Below, piece after piece: positions 11,006 through 21,892 of a stretch of DNA of 64,000 nt. The stretch is taken from positions 48,509 through 112,508 of the forward strand of contig VZQC01010551.1 of NCBI GenBank assembly GCA_009823505.1, written 5' to 3'. This DNA is from Rhizomys pruinosus. Lineage: Eukaryota > Chordata > Mammalia > Rodentia > Spalacidae. Numbering within the stretch: position 1 is the first letter of the stretch; every line of letters starts with the position of its first letter. A model generated the notes under the pieces. The model did not search any database. It was not told the origin of the DNA and saw only the letters and a program-made list of their open reading frames with translations. The translations under genes and the position numbers were made by a program.

Positions 11006-11952
11006 GTAACTGTAGATAACTGTTAATGTAAAATGTGTAATTATGCAGATGATGTGGTAAATATAAAAACAAATGTCCTTTTGTAATATAATGTCAGTCA
11101 TTTAAACAAGAAAAAGATCGCTTAAGTACTAAGAATGAATAAGCTCCATTGTAGAATGCATCTTCTCGTCAGGTTCGCCAGTGATATAAATTAGGATTAG
11201 TAGCTAATATGTTAGATGCCAGAAATCAAAATACTGAAATACTGTAATATACTGAAGTAATCATTCCATAGTAGTAAAGTGGGATTTCAAAGATCATTGC
11301 CTCTAAAACCTTCTATGTACTAAAATAGCACATGTGGCCCAAGTCTTAAATTTTTTTTGCAGAGTAGAGGACTTTAAAAATTCTGACTTAGGTAATACTC
11401 AAACAGTGTCAGTTCAAGAGATGAGATAGTTGTACATCAAATCTTATTTACTATTCTGTGCTTAGAGTTTTAAGAGGCTCTTTGACAAATGTCAACGTGC
11501 TGAAGAGACAAGGGGAGTGATGGAAAGAGAACCATGTCACTGCCCTGACTGATGGTCAGAGTCTGAGAGAAACACTGGGGGAGGACATGTGAACCATCTG
11601 AGTATTCCAAAGCTGGCCTTTGCCCAGTGCACAATGTGAGCTCTTCTAAACGATAAGTTTAGAGAGGACAATATGTTTGTAACAGTGAGACTTGGAAGAT
11701 GTGAAGAGTATCTTCACAAAGAGATGTACTTTCTGTTATGGAGAGTGTTCGAGCATGTTTATGAGTAACTCCCATCTTTCACAGATATTTCACAGTTTGA
11801 AATATGTAGGCATAAGGTAGTATTTAATAGGCTTAAAAATAGTGCTTGACCAGGGTATGGATTTTTATATCACCTCCAGCAAACTTTACAGCTTCTTGAG
11901 GTGCTGAAGTTCCCAAGTTGGCAGCTTCTGCCGTGAAGTCTCTTTCTGAATT
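11006..11952. other. Last intron, 5' part
   Basis: Single-copy-looking sequence after the donor site. No repeat is recognised and no further exon is seen. Confidence 0.4.
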
Positions 11953-11967
11953 AAAAAGCTCTATGAT

Positions 11968-12223
11968 GGGCTGGAGAGATGGCCTAGCGGTTAAGAGCGC
12001 CGACCGCTCTTACAGAGGACCCGGGTTCGATCCCCAGCACCCACATGGCGGCTGAGAACCGTCCGAAACTCCAATTCCAGGAGAACTCCAGTTCCAGGGG
12101 AATCTGACGCCCTCTTCTGACCCCGTGGCATTGCACGACACGGGTGCACAGACCTGCATGCAGACAGTACATTCATACACATACAGAAATAAATAAAATT
12201 AATTAAAAAAAAATTAAAAAAAA
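11968..12223 (+). mobile_element. Young B3-like SINE with perfect TSD
   Basis: Full-length element with intact Pol III promoter parts: A-box TGGCCTAGCGG at 11980-11990 and B-box GGTTCGATCCC at 12024-12034. The body contains a near-duplicated segment (ccaattccaggag / ctccagttccagg) that older B3 copies lack. It ends in A-rich sequence and is flanked by a perfect 15-bp duplication 'aaaaagctctatgat' (11953-11967 and 12224-12238). CpGs are retained, so the insertion is recent. Confidence 0.95.
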
Positions 12224-12447
12224 AAAAAGCTCTATGATAACATGATACAGGTTTCTGGAATATTTCAGTAGCATTTGGACTCTCACACATAAAGTGATGA
12301 TTTTAATGCTTTATTATGGTTTACAAAGAGAAAATTTAGCAGAAATTTTTGTTAGATAATTTATTATGATCATGAAGTAAGAACATTATTTTCTTATTGA
12401 CTAAAGATATGAATGTATTTAAATGTTGATTGAAAAAAACAAACATT

Positions 12448-12612
12448 AGCTGGGTGTGGTGGCACACGCCTTTAATCCTAGCACTTGGGAAGCAGAGGCA
12501 GGTGGATCTTTGTGAGCTCAAGGCCAGCCTGGTCTACAGAGCAAGTTCCAGGCCAGCTGGGGCTACAGGGAGACTCTGTCTCGAAAAGACAAAAAAAAAA
12601 AAAAAAAAAAAA
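12448..12612 (+). mobile_element. B1 SINE
   Basis: Starts 'agctgggtgtggtggcacac' and ends 'gactctgtctcgaaaagac' followed by a poly(A) of more than 20. Well preserved. A target duplication is not clear. Confidence 0.93.
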
Positions 12613-13774
12613 TAATGATGAATAAAACAGAAAGGTTAATTTAAAACATAAAATCTTTACAATGTTCTATAACCCTGGGATTTAGATGAAGAGTTGAAGG
12701 AGCCACATTATAAAAATGTAATGTCACTGTTCTATTTAGAAGTCTTCTGTGTGCTCTAGCCTTAAAATAGAACAGGTGAATTCAAATGAAGCTGAATTTG
12801 AAGGTTTGGTAATAAAAGGTTGAAGGAATTCTCATCTGATACCTATTTCCTCTGTGAAGGAGGAGGCAGAAATTGTGACTAAAGCAGACGTACTAACAGT
12901 TTGAGAAAATTATGGGATGTTTGAATTAGCTGCTGTGGGAATGGAAGAAAATGCTGACAGAGAAAGCAACTTGCTGAGAGGGTTTGAAGTTCTTGACCTT
13001 GAATTTACAGTGGCATCAATCTGCGAGACTTGTGATGTTTTCCAACAGCATTCCATATGCTAGATACTATGACAGCAAAGAATTGTAATTGCTATCACAT
13101 AGCACTGGGGTTTTGCCAAGAGAGTTCAGGGGATGCTAACAAGTGGTGAACTGTGGAGTCTGAGCTGGACAGGAAGGAGGGCAAAACAGCCAGGGGCTAA
13201 GAGTGATATCTGGCACATAAACACTCGGTATTTATACATCAGGAGAAAATGAAGGTGTGTGACCTGATTGTGCCTAGGTGTTACAGATAGCTTAAATGGA
13301 ACAAATTTGGCCTCAGCAGGTGGAATATCTGAGTCTAAGTTTTGAGAGGTAATGCATTTCTGAGCATTAGAGATGAGAAGACAACTGTGTAGTGAATTTT
13401 GAACTGGTACAGGTCTTAGGATGGAAAGGAAACCAAACTGATGCTAAATTTTCATGGACTAGGAAATGATGGAAAAGCCTGGGATATTCTGGTTCTTAGC
13501 ATCAAAGTTTTTTACACAAGGACGCCAGCTCCACCTGAATGAACTGTTGGGCTATAACAGAGAGATGAACCTTCATTGAAAAGCACTGAAGAGAAAACTG
13601 CCCTTCAGGGGGCACCTTCAGGCATGCCCAGAATGGGAGAAAGACAGTTTGTTGAAGACAGAGGACCAAAGCAGAGTAAAGGTTTGGGTAGAAAAGCAAT
13701 AGGAGGCTGCTTCCAGGAAGGAAAATGAATGTGAAGTGCAGCATAGAGAAGATGGGTGATTAGGAAGTTAGGTA
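12613..13774. other. Intron, nothing recognised
   Basis: Purine-leaning single-copy sequence. Minus-strand open frames at 13.5-13.9 kb are short and overlap each other, with no splice context. Confidence 0.35.
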
Positions 13775-14010
13775 TTGTCCATGAATTCCAGCATGTGGAA
13801 TGCCAGAGACAGGAGATCCCTGGGCTAAGCTGGCTATCTAGTCTACCAGGAATTGACAAATTCCAGGTTCAGTGAGTTCCCTTGCCTCAGTAAGGAGTAA
13901 TAAATGAAGACACACAATGTGAACTTCTGCCCTACACATACACACGCATATGCATCCATATACATCCAAACATATGTGTAGATGCATACCACATATACAT
14001 ACACCTAAAA
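13775..14010 (+). mobile_element. Diverged B4/RSINE1-type SINE
   Basis: 'agacaggagatccctgggct', 'ccaggttcagtgagttccc' and 'acacacaatgtgaacttctg' follow the second half of B4/RSINE1. It then decays into a CA/TA-rich tail at 13932-14008. The head is not recognisable. Confidence 0.6.
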
Positions 14011-14751
14011 AAAATACTCCTAGGAAAATTATTACTCACATTATGCTTACCTACTTCTTTCTAGTTGCTTACATTAGATAATAATTGATTTGTGTTCCCC
14101 TGGAAATACATAATCTCCTGCACTAGGTAAAAAAGTTATCTGAAATCTTAAAGTTGCATATTAGGAGTCTAATACACATCTAGACCTAAACAGCTTTGTA
14201 ACCCAAAGCTTCCCTTAAAGTGGGTTGTTTGTTCTTTAAAGCAGTTACTGTGGGAAAGTGCAGCATGGTATTTGACACTGGCCTTGTGGTGTTGCTGTCA
14301 AATGCTGACACGTTTCAGAGGGTGGATGTTGGGATCAGTAGGCAGCTTGCCTGGCTGTTGAGAGCTGGAGGAAAATAGAAGCAGTTGGACATCTGCAGGT
14401 TCATAAAGCAATAGTCATGCCTATTTAGTTTCCTGATCACTTAAAACTGCTTTTTAGGTATTAAAAATCTTAGACTATGATTTGATGTGCTTAAGGAATT
14501 CTTCCTGACAAAGCAGAGATATGGAGTGTAGTGAATTACTTACAAATGGGTATTTTAAGTTACTTAGGGCTTTTAAATCAGTCTATTGTATTCAAGAACA
14601 TTTTATTGCATAAACAATGCTTTAATAATAGAAATTATTACTGAATCATATAAAAGAGTCCTACATAAATGGATCCGTTTTCATTTGTTTATGAGTTTTT
14701 TAGTATTGGCCAATTAGACAAATGTATTTCCAAGTTAATACAAAATAGTTG
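14011..14751. other. Intron, nothing recognised
   Basis: AT-rich sequence without a repeat family that I can name. Confidence 0.35.
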
Positions 14752-14760
14752 TGACTCTTT

Positions 14761-15013
14761 TTTTTTTAATATTTTTTTAATTTTATTTATTTCTGTATGT
14801 GTATGGATGTACTGTCTGCATGCAGGTTTGTGCACTCATGTCGTGCAATGCCACGGAGGTCAGAAGAGGGTCTCGGATTCCCCTGGAACTGGAGTTCTCC
14901 TGGAATTGGAGTTTCAGATGGTTCTCGGCCACCATGTGGGTGCTGGGGATTGAACCCGGGTCCTCTGTAAGAGCGGTCGGTGCTCTTAACCGCTAGGCCA
15001 TCTCTCCAGCCCC
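14761..15013 (-). mobile_element. Young B3-like SINE
   Basis: Minus-strand copy of the same subfamily as 11968-12223, including the internal near-duplication (ggaactggagttctcc / ggaattggagtttc) and the head 'ggctggagagatggcctagc'. The 9-bp repeat 'tgactcttt' at 14752-14760 and 15015-15023 is its likely target duplication. Confidence 0.93.
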
Positions 15014-15047
15014 ATGACTCTTTATTCTTACTATTGTGTTTCTTCAT

Positions 15048-15078
<31 letters not shown>

Positions 15079-15219
15079 GTTTTGTTTTGTTTGAGACCTG
15101 TAGCCCAAGCTGGCCTGGAACTTGGTATGTTGACCAGGCTGGCCTTGAACTCACAGAAATTTGCCTGCCTCTGCCTCCTGAGTGCTGGGATTAAAGGCAT
15201 GCATCAGTAGACCCAGCTC
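15048..15219 (-). mobile_element. B1 SINE with (TTTTG)n tail
   Basis: Minus-strand B1 (15092-15219) whose A-tail has become a regular CAAAA pentamer repeat, seen as (TTTTG)n at about 15051-15091. The first part of the body is internally shortened. Confidence 0.88.
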
Positions 15220-16714
15220 ATATTGATCATTTTATATGACTGTGTAATACTTCATTGAATAATGCCTTCTAGTGTAGACATTCTCCTAATGTTGGAATTT
15301 GTTTTTATCTTGACTTCTTCAGTACCTTTTGTTTGCACCCAAAGTAAAGTAAAAAAATAAAATTATTGAGTCCATTTTACCTTGTTACTTTTATAACCTG
15401 ACTTCTCAAAGTCATTATAGGAAAATGTACCCAGAGAGATATACAAATCTCACTCCCCTTTTTGCAGATGAGAAAATGTAGCCTACTGTATCTAGTTTCT
15501 CTCTAGACCTTTGATAAACATCTTCATTAGGCAGTAACCTGATTTTTAAGATGTTTTTATACCCACCTCATTGCCATTCAATTAGTCTAAGAGCTAAGTG
15601 AAAGAAGGCCACACTGATTTCATGCCACACCCGTTAGGACTTTGTGCATGAGTTTTCTCATTTAAGTAATTTTGTCACTGCTGATGCCGATAAGATTTGG
15701 TATTTTTCAGGGAGCCACTGTTATAATGAAATAAGCTATTTTTTAATCCAGCATTAGGCACTGCAATAGCCAGAGCATCTCAAACTTTGAGCTATTTTAA
15801 AATATGTTTTCAAAAGCAGCATCTATAGTTCCCTGTCCATATTTCTTTAAATATTTGATATGTCAGTTATTTGTGTAGAAACTTTTTTAAGAAAGTGTAT
15901 TATAAAATGATAGACAAAAACAGTAATTTTTGATGGTTTAATAAATAAGAGCATGCAATTAGCGAATCTCGAAAAGGCTGTTCTCACATGGATGCTTATT
16001 TTTACAGAACTGAGGCTTTAATTTTATACTTATTGCTAGATCATTATATCTAATTATTTTGACTGCCTATTCAAATAATAAACCTTCAAGTCTGAATATT
16101 TATGGTGAAGAATGAGTTTAGAGAAAGGAAAATAATTATATGTCTCTTTCTCTCTGTTATTTTATTCTGCCTGCCATTAGAGTATAAAAATATACATCTA
16201 CGTTGTCTGTTGTATCACATTCTTGGATCGTACAGATTTAGTTACAATACGCATACAGGTCAGCGCTATTAAAGACTGAAGATAATGAGAACAGCAGATG
16301 AGGACAGATGAGCTATGCATTTATGTGACGATAAAACAGGTGTTCTGGAAGATGGACAATATTCAGAAGCAAAGAAAAGACTAATACTTTTGCATCTCTA
16401 ATTACTTTATTCTGATTATTAGGCAGAAAGAAAGTAGCTTTCAAATGAAATCTAAACTTTCTGCAGTATAGTTGGAATATAGAATGTTGATGAGCTCTAA
16501 TTTTGTTCCACCTTTTTTTAGTAAACTTTATGCATGGCAAAAAAATAAAATTTTGTCTCTAGTTATATTTTCAGGAGTTAGTGTCATCCCTGCCATGGCC
16601 ATTTGACAGAGCTGTCCAGTCAGTCGTGAATTAGTCAGCATGCGCTTCGCAGTCATGCAAAGCTGAGCAGTCCAGAGGGGAGGACGCTAACATACTATCT
16701 GTTTTTGTTTATAG
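15220..16714. other. Last intron, repeat-free part
   Basis: About 1.5 kb of AT-rich sequence with no SINE or L1 that I can see, running up to the final acceptor. Its lack of repeats in such a dense region is notable, but there is no direct evidence of function. Confidence 0.4.
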
Positions 16715-16760
16715 GACGGTGAACTTTGACATAATAAAATACTTGTATGATTTCTTGTGA
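16715..16760 (+). CDS. Terminal coding exon, same gene
   Basis: The acceptor 'gtttttgtttatag' precedes 46 coding bases. The first base completes the arginine codon split from the exon ending at 11005; then TVNFDIIKYLYDFL and a TGA stop (16758-16760) follow. The C-terminus is aromatic and hydrophobic. No other frame gives a sensible join. The gene remains unidentified; a protein search with the 51-residue tail should resolve it immediately. Confidence 0.85.
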
Positions 16761-17432
16761 AAACAAGCTTCAAAGCCATATGGACACTGTGACAATGACT
16801 AAGCCAAGCTGTGTTCATCCAACTACTTAGCTGGCCAGGGAGAGGAGTTCTTTGGCTCTATTGGATTTGTCCAAACAGGTGCTGGCCCAGCATGGAATCT
16901 GATGAAAATACTCTGATTGGTCTGGGTGGATGTGAGCAGAAGACTATTTACCAGGGGCCCTGGAGTATTTGGAAGCAACGTGTTAATTATAAACAGCAGG
17001 GTTTGAGCACAATCTGTTCTACTCTTAATGATGTTATCTTAACACTGAAATTGCCTGAAACCCATTTACTTAGGACTGTGTTTTGCTCCGTGAACTATCC
17101 CCTGCGCTTTGAATGTGCCAGCAGCCCTTGTTTATATGCCCAGCCTTTTCACTTCCTCTCCACAGGAGCCTCTGCAGTTGCTTGCCAAAGCAGATTTCCT
17201 AAGGCCACCATTTTAGAAGTCCATTGTTGCAAAATATATGTTCTTTTTAAAATCCAAGTGTGTATCTCTTTGCTTATCTTTTTACCTTAGTTTTCTCAGA
17301 TGGGAAGTAGCTTGTCAGATGTGGACCAGCTATCTGTATCTCATCCTACTGGTGAATTCATGTGCTCTGTAAGACTTATCTGCTCACTCTTGTAATTACC
17401 CAAACAACCTAGCTTTTTATCAGCATATGGTT

Positions 17433-17495
17433 TTTCTTCCTCCTCTTCCTTCTCCTCTTCCTTCCTCTTCCTCTTCCTTCTTCTTCTTTTCTTTA
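17433..17495. repeat. (TTCC/TCTTCC)n pyrimidine tract
   Basis: Pure C/T for about 55 bases within the predicted 3' UTR, so the transcript would carry a CU-rich run. PTB-type proteins bind such runs in general; nothing specific is shown here. Confidence 0.9.
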
Positions 17496-17697
17496 AATCA
17501 TTGACCTTTGAGAGTTCCGTGATAATTTTTTTATTCTTATCAGTCATGCACCCTTGGTTCTGACTGGCTTACCTGTTCATATTTTTTAAGTAGTTTTCTG
17601 TTAGCATTTGAATGCTTGAAAATTGAGCAGGTTTAAAGTGCTTAATTATAGTCTAGGTTAAATTTCCATGGCATTTTATTCCTTTATTATGTTTTTG

Positions 17698-17703
17698 AAT
17701 AAA
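17698..17703 (+). promoter_or_regulatory. Poly(A) signal AATAAA
   Basis: Canonical hexamer 938 bases after the stop codon, followed within 60 bases by GT-rich sequence ('tgtggtgactatctggt'). This is the better of the two candidates. Confidence 0.5.
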
Positions 17704-17773
17704 AATTCTCACAGTAGGCATTCCTAGGTAGGAAGCCTTTTCATGTGGTGACTATCTGGTAGAATCTGGGTCA

Positions 17774-17779
17774 AATAAA
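17774..17779 (+). promoter_or_regulatory. Alternative poly(A) signal AATAAA
   Basis: Second canonical hexamer 76 bases downstream of the first. The GT-rich context after it is weaker. Confidence 0.4.
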
Positions 17780-17799
17780 ACAAGTAGTTTTACTTTGAG

Positions 17800-18784
17800 A
17801 TAAGGAGTAAGGAGAGAGGAATAGAATTGCTTTTGCCTCCCTGTGTAAGACAAGGGAAGACTTCCCAGTCAGAGTGGTAGCACCCACCACTAGCCAAGTA
17901 TGCAGTCTCATTCCAGTCTCTTCAATCAGCGCTTTGCAAGATACTTGGAGAAGACAGGATCAGGGAAAAGCCATGTGAGGTCTGAGCCACACTCAGGTTT
18001 CTGCATGTAGAGAGCTCTTCCGGTAACTTTTCAGCTCCTCATTTTTTGCTGAACAGATGTGGGTGGCCTGTCATGGGCCAGTCTGAAATTTGTGGTAGAA
18101 ACTGTGGGATATTTAGAGAGAAGAGGCAAATAAGAAATGGAGGGTACGGACAGAAAGAGGAGAAGCTTCTGATGAGCAACTCCACCGCTCCAGGCCGTGC
18201 TGGCCTCTGTCCTGTACCATCTCATACCGTGTTCCCAGCCCAAGATGTGGCTTCTCTCCACATTATAACGGCATTTTCCCTGCTTTACTGGGCCTTCAGA
18301 AGTTAGCAGTTTTGTAATTTACTTTCTAATGGCTTGCTAAATGACTCAGTAATGTGATCAGTTTATTTAAATGAAGAGTAATAGAGCTTAATATGTATAT
18401 TAGCATTTTAACAAGGGTCATCTGCAAATGAAATCCTCTCATTGTAAGGTATACATCTCTAATTATAAGAAGAAATCTGACTATAAGAATCATGCTAGCT
18501 GGTGAGCCAAATAATCTGTTAAGAGAGGAAGCACTTATTCTCAGTGTCTACCTTGGTCTGAAAGTACTTAAGGTAGTAGATGATGAAAGTTACTAACCTG
18601 TGGGCTATTAGGTTACTCAGATGCAGGTGATCTTTCTCTTTATTCTTTTCTTCTTTAATTTACCAAGTGCCAGGCTGCACAGATAAAACTCGCTCTCCTT
18701 TCTGGCCAGTGCATCCCTGACCAGCCTTCAGTAGCTCTGTAAGAGGTAGTGACAGCACCAAGGCAGCAAGACTTGCTATGAAGT
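17800..18784. other. Intergenic, nothing recognised
   Basis: Presumed start of the intergenic region. No repeat family or credible exon is seen. Open frames near 18.0-18.3 kb occur on both strands and look random. Confidence 0.35.
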
Positions 18785-18895
18785 GATATCAGATAAGCTT
18801 GGGTCAAACCAGCTGCATCACCCTGGCTTTGTGACTCTAATCCAGTTATCTAACCTCTTCACATCTGTTGCTGCAGTTTGGGATGATGTCATCAT
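18785..18895 (+). mobile_element. MIR SINE (ancient)
   Basis: 'gcttgggtcaaaccagctgc', 'ccctggctttgtgactctaa' and 'tccagttatctaacctcttc' follow the MIR consensus order (cloverleaf end, then the conserved core). Heavily diverged. Confidence 0.6.
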
Positions 18896-18899
18896 GTGT

Positions 18900-19240
18900 T
18901 AAAAACTTGGTCACCAGCCTATGGCATTGCTGCAAGATAGTAGAGCCTTTAAAAGATAGGGCACAATGGGAAAAGTTACATGTCTGAACATGTGCCCTTG
19001 AGGTTGATGGAACTCCATCCTCTTCCCCATCTTTGTTTCTTGGTTGTCATGAGGTGATCAGCTTCCTCACCACCCACCTGCCACAGTGTACTACTTGGTC
19101 ACGATCCCAAACAGCACGGCCAAAGATCTCTAAGCCAAAACTCTCAACCTGTAAGCCATAGGAAACCTTTCCTTTTTTTTTAATGGCTTATTTCAGGTAT
19201 TTTGTTATAGTATTGCAAAACTGACTAATATACATCAGAG
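18900..19240 (+). mobile_element. Probable MaLR (ERVL) LTR, ancient
   Basis: The second half reads like MLT1/MST LTRs: 'ttgtttcttggttgtcatga', 'aactctcaacctgtaagcca', 'ttatttcaggtattttgtta' and 'actgactaatata'. It is diverged and the 5' limit is uncertain. Confidence 0.55.
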
Positions 19241-19689
19241 AATAGAATTCACCTCATAGACATTGTTGAGAAGAGTAAATAAACTGATATATCTAAGGCT
19301 AAAGTGGAGGCCTGCCAGGGAACATTTAGCCATTTCTGGAGACATTTTTATCCACAGCTGGATAGTGGATGGGGAAGAAAGAGACCAGGCATGCTGCTAA
19401 TATACTAAAGTACACATCACATAACAATTACCTGGTTTACAATGTCTGTTGCACCAAGATTGAGAAACTCTAATGTCCTAGGCACATGATAAGTGTTAGT
19501 AAATGATAACTCTTCATGAAAAAGCAGTACCATACCTAGAGAAGTCATTTCTTAAAAATTATTCAAATGCATCAGAATACCATGTATTTTTATTTTTAGA
19601 ATTGAAGGGTTATCTACCGGCTTCTGCTTCATATCAGACTTGATTACCTGTTTTAAGGATACTATAAAATGTCCAAAAATATACTTAAG
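19241..19689. other. Intergenic, nothing recognised
   Basis: Mixed sequence between the LTR relic and a B1. I see nothing in it. Confidence 0.3.
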
Positions 19690-19704
19690 AATGACCAAAT
19701 CAGA

Positions 19705-19870
19705 GCCGGGCATGGTGGCACATGCCTTTAATCCTAGCACTCTGGAGGCAGAGGAGGGGGATCTTTGTGAGCTCAAAGCCAGCCTGGTCTACAGAGGGAG
19801 TGCCAGGGCTACAGGGAGACCCTGTCTCCAAAACACCAAAAAAAAAAAAAAAAAAAAAAAAGAATGAATG
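19705..19870 (+). mobile_element. B1 SINE with perfect 15-bp TSD
   Basis: Starts 'gccgggcatggtggcacatg' and ends in a long poly(A). Flanked by 'aatgaccaaatcaga' at 19690-19704 and 19871-19885. Confidence 0.95.
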
Positions 19871-19885
19871 AATGACCAAATCAGA

Positions 19886-20780
19886 AAGAAGGTGACTGAG
19901 AACTTAAATTGTTTGCCCCCAAGGTGTGGTGACTAAACAGCCAAGGACACACATCCACCAGATTGGAGTATGGGAAACTCACACAGTGGAAAAACCTACT
20001 CAGTCCCTGCGAAGTAAGCCCCAGTCTGCTCATGTATACAGAGAAAAGCAGTGGACCTCGTGCAGAAGCAATGTCTCCTGTATCACACTGAGCACTGAAT
20101 AAGTTTCAAATTTTGTATCGAGAATGCAGGAATGGCCACAGAAGTCAGCTGTGACAGCCACCTCCATTGCTACTTCAGCTCTCCTGTACTCAGATTGTTT
20201 CCACTTTACACCTCGCCCATGAGCAGAGACTTTATTTGGAGGTAATTAGACAGGAGTTGATATTACTCAGCTTCATCTACATTTTGAAAGCTTCATCTTT
20301 ACATGTGGCTGCCTATCATATGTGAATAGTTTAGATAATTTGGCATGTAATTTCAGACTGCTGACACAATTTGCTTTCAAAAATGCTTAGTAGAGCTCAA
20401 AAAAATCTTTCCTATCAAGATAGCAGCAGCATTTCACTCAAATTTGCTGGTAACTGCCCTGAATACACAGTTAGTGCTCATTTTCCAGCAGTGACACACA
20501 TTCATGAGGCACAGCATGAGAAGTAGAGACTTAGTAGAGCAGAGAAAATTATAATCAATTCATTCATTTAACTGCATGTTGCTGCACAGTAATGACAGGA
20601 CTTTTCGAAGGCATTCCCACTGTTTGAGTAAATACTGGTACCTTCAGCATGGTGGAAAGGGCCTGGGCTTTAGAGGCATTAAAGATTTGCTTAGGTTTAG
20701 AAAATCTATATTTCATTTCATTGCACTTTCAAAGAGTTGAGGGTCTGATTGAATGGCAACTTCCATAATGTGAAATGTAT
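19886..20780. other. Repeat-free intergenic sequence, possible conserved element
   Basis: No repeat is recognised. The part at about 20230-20650 has balanced, complex sequence with AT-rich homeodomain-type words (gtaattagac, taatcaattcattcattt) and no repeat decay. That is compatible with a conserved non-coding element, but it cannot be tested here. Confidence 0.3.
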
Positions 20781-20885
20781 GCAATATTTATTCCACAAAA
20801 ACTAAGTACCAACTACATGCCACACATTGAGTTAGGTGCAGGAGTTACAACAGTGAGCAAAGAAAGCAGCTGTGTGACAACAGGT
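20781..20885 (+). mobile_element. Possible L2-type ancient repeat
   Basis: 'tattccacaaaaactaagta', 'ctacatgccacacattgagt' and 'ggagttacaacagtgagcaa' recall the widespread mammalian motif 'tactatgtgccaggcactgt...tacagcagtgaacaaa' of L2-like repeats. Weak. Confidence 0.35.
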
Positions 20886-21429
20886 GACTCCAGTGGCGGT
20901 AGAGCCACCCCTGACATGGGAACTCCTGGGGACTGCTAAGCCTGTGGGATGGAGATTACGAGCACAGTTTCAAACATGTTATCATTGAAGTACTAGTGTA
21001 AAGTGGGAACATAAGTCTGTGTTGTGGAGTCATCGAAGGGTAGAGGTAGTTATTTACTGATTTAGGTTTTTAAAGATGAGAAACAATCTTTAAAATATAT
21101 GGAAGGTCACCATGACTGGATTCTCCTCAAGAACTGCAAGTTAAAGTTTTTTTTTTCTAATAACAGTTCTGGGCTTTTCCAGTACCCCCCATTCTCTTAA
21201 GCCTATGCAGCAGTGATAAGAAACATAACTGAGCTCAATTACCTTATGACTCCCAAAGGAAAAATAAACCTAGTAGGTCTTAGTTCTGAGGAGAATTTTT
21301 AGGTCACATGGTCTCTCCACATGCTAGTTCTACTTCTGGCTGGGTGGTAGGTTCAGAGAACCATCGTCCCAACACTCACAGAAGACGGTCCTCAGGTGTC
21401 ATGCAGCATCACCTTTGCAGCACTCTTGT
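20886..21429. other. Intergenic, nothing firm
   Basis: Sequence up to the ERV 5' LTR. No element is recognised. The true LTR start could lie slightly inside it. Confidence 0.3.
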
Positions 21430-21801
21430 TGTAGGCCACTGCAGAGCCTGATCAGTAAGCCACATTGCTGAATTTCTTGCTGTGCCATCAACATGGTGCC
21501 CTTCCTGGCAACAGCTGCATGCAGCCCCCTCACCTCACTGGAATCAGTTGGCACCCCCACCCTGCGATGGGTTTGTAAACAACATTCGATCATCTACAGA
21601 CACATGTGTAGGCTGAAGACTATGTAACTGTATGATTAGGTTGACCCTGTCAATGATTGGATGCTCTCTGATGCTCTCTGTGCTGATCGGTAGAAACTTC
21701 CTATATATACTGTACTGGAAAATAAAGTTTTGAGTTTCACCCTCTGACGTGCTCCCAGAGTGGTTTTTGCTCTGTTGCATTTACCCTTGGTAGAGAGGGG
21801 A
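21430..21801 (+). repeat. ERV 5' LTR
   Basis: About 370 bp, aligning along its length with 24918-25273. It contains TATATATA at 21702-21709 and a poly(A) signal AATAAA at 21721-21726, the order expected for a U3-R-U5 LTR. It ends directly before the primer-binding site. The start is set where similarity to the other LTR begins (taggccact). Confidence 0.85.
21702..21726 (+). promoter_or_regulatory. LTR TATA box and poly(A) signal
   Basis: TATATATA is followed 11 bases later by AATAAA. The same spacing is kept in the 3' LTR, where the TATA has decayed to TGTATAC. These would have driven ERV transcription. Current activity is unknown. Confidence 0.6.
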
Positions 21802-21802
21802 C

Positions 21803-21820
21803 TGGCGCCCGAACAGGGAC
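21803..21820 (+). other. Primer-binding site, tRNA-Lys type
   Basis: TGGCGCCCGAACAGGGAC is an intact 18-base complement of the 3' end of a lysine tRNA (Lys3 type). It sits immediately after the 5' LTR, which fixes the element's orientation and its retroviral nature. Confidence 0.93.
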
Positions 21821-21892
21821 CCTCAAACCTATCAAAAGCCTGGGGTTTCTGGTAAAGGATCCCCTTGATGGGTAATTCAGCGTCACACCAAG

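Larger units (their letters stand above)
16761..17797 (+). other. Predicted 3' UTR
   Basis: Begins after the TGA and is free of SINEs. It contains an open frame at 16811-17290 (159 codons) that I regard as chance, and a pyrimidine-rich TTCC/CTT tract at 17433-17495. The end is placed after one of two AATAAA signals, giving a UTR of about 0.95-1.0 kb. The exact cleavage site cannot be read from sequence alone. Confidence 0.6.

Noticed and set aside
11968..12050. tRNA gene
   Set aside because: The A- and B-box-bearing head belongs to a B3-type SINE with target duplications, not to a cloverleaf tRNA. The same applies to all other B3, B4 and ID heads here.
16811..17290. 159-codon open frame after the terminal exon
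   Set aside because: It lies in the predicted 3' UTR, has no matching splice sites and a random-looking composition. It is best explained as chance, though a translation test would settle it.
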